A stretch of 64,000 bases of DNA from Selaginella moellendorffii. Taxonomy: Eukaryota > Streptophyta > Lycopodiopsida > Selaginellales > Selaginellaceae. Below, one piece after another: positions 63,816 to 64,000 of this stretch. Within the stretch, counting starts at the first letter, position 1; the number at the start of each line of letters is the position of its first letter. Position numbers and translations under genes: made by a program. The DNA lies in assembly GCF_000143415.4 (NCBI RefSeq), contig NW_003314272.1:1372374-1436373 (forward strand), in the 5' to 3' direction. Under the pieces are notes generated by a model that saw only the letters and a list, made by a program, of their open reading frames with translations, did no database searches and had not been told where the DNA came from.

Positions 63816-64000
63816 TTACTTGATCTCAGCTGACCCATAGACTTCCATCGGCAGCCTTGGAGTGGCCATGGCTTGCAGCGGAGTCTTGAGGTAGCAAGAG
63901 CCATTGTAAACCTCCTCTATGGATGGTATTGTCCCTGGCACAAAGCTCCAATCAAAGCAGTGAATGAGATTGGCCACCAGCAGCTCCACTGTTCGCAATC
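63816..64000 (-). CDS. cytochrome P450, C-terminal end (copy 3, cut by window edge)
   Basis: Encodes the end of exon 2: RTVELLVANLIHCFDWSFVP, GTIPSIEEVYNGSCYLKTPL, then QAMATPRLPMEVYG. Nine bases including the usual stop are missing at about 63836, so the protein reads on as SAEIK before a new stop at 63816. The rest of the gene, including the heme loop, is outside the window, so integrity is unknown. Confidence 0.85.
   Translation of the reverse strand, partial: LRTVELLVANLIHCFDWSFVPGTIPSIEEVYNGSCYLKTPLQAMATPRLPMEVYGSAEIK

Noticed and set aside
1-64000. tRNA, rRNA or other structural RNA genes
   Set aside because: I looked for tRNA-like A/B-box and clover-leaf patterns and rRNA strings and saw none that I could support by eye.

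Overview
This is a nuclear window from a land plant. It holds plant-type (CYP71-clan-like) cytochrome P450 genes with one 49-nt intron, plant leucine-rich-repeat receptor-like proteins, DYW-type pentatricopeptide (PPR) RNA-editing factors, Ty1/copia and Ty3/gypsy retrotransposons, and two nominal 100-N scaffold gaps. The tiny intron, DYW PPR genes and near-identical repeated blocks suggest a lycophyte such as Selaginella. That species call is inference; no single marker gene proves it.

Most of the window is several copies of one block. In the direct orientation the block reads: AT-rich repeat (about 1.9 kb), P450 fragment (+), full P450 gene (-), relic of an LRR gene 5' end (-), unrecognised gene X, unrecognised gene Z, LRR receptor-like gene (-), DYW PPR gene (-), unrecognised gene Y (-). 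Unit 1 covers 1-20060 and also holds a METTL21-like methyltransferase gene (2153-2830), a MITE (9194-9489) and a copia element inside the PPR gene (from 14816). Unit 2 starts at about 20080 and runs AT repeat, P450 fragment, P450, LRR relic, X. At about 26088 it breaks into an inverted AT repeat and continues as arm B, the inverted half (Y 45.7 kb, PPR 47.6-49.6 kb, LRR 49.8-52.3 kb, Z 52.5-54.2 kb). At about 54.2-54.3 kb the sequence folds back again into arm C, a near-identical mirror image of B (Z, LRR, PPR, Y), followed by the AT repeat, P450 fragment and the start of a third P450 at the right edge.

Between unit 2 and arm B sit two related short-LTR Ty3/gypsy elements (27630-40262 and 40530-45539, LTRs of 174-175 bp). 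Both are dead through in-frame stops. The first carries a nested 7.7-kb non-autonomous LTR element (31595-39321, LTRs of about 1.8 kb containing long hexamer/12-mer repeats, no gag-pol), flanked by a clean GCAGC target duplication.

Functionally, only the two complete P450 genes (5306-6839 and 22590-24123) and the methyltransferase look intact. The LRR and PPR copies are each broken in different, partly complementary ways: LRR copy A loses the signal-peptide frame, B the transmembrane frame, and C internal repeats; PPR copies lose the frame, the catalytic Glu or the zinc CxxCH motif. The most interesting signals are the fold-back architecture with hairpin-like insertions at and near its breakpoints, an I-helix Thr-to-Ala change shared by the full P450s but not by the adjacent P450 fragments, and the repeat-loaded non-autonomous LTR element. 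Part of the mirror structure could be an assembly artefact from joining haplotypes head to head.
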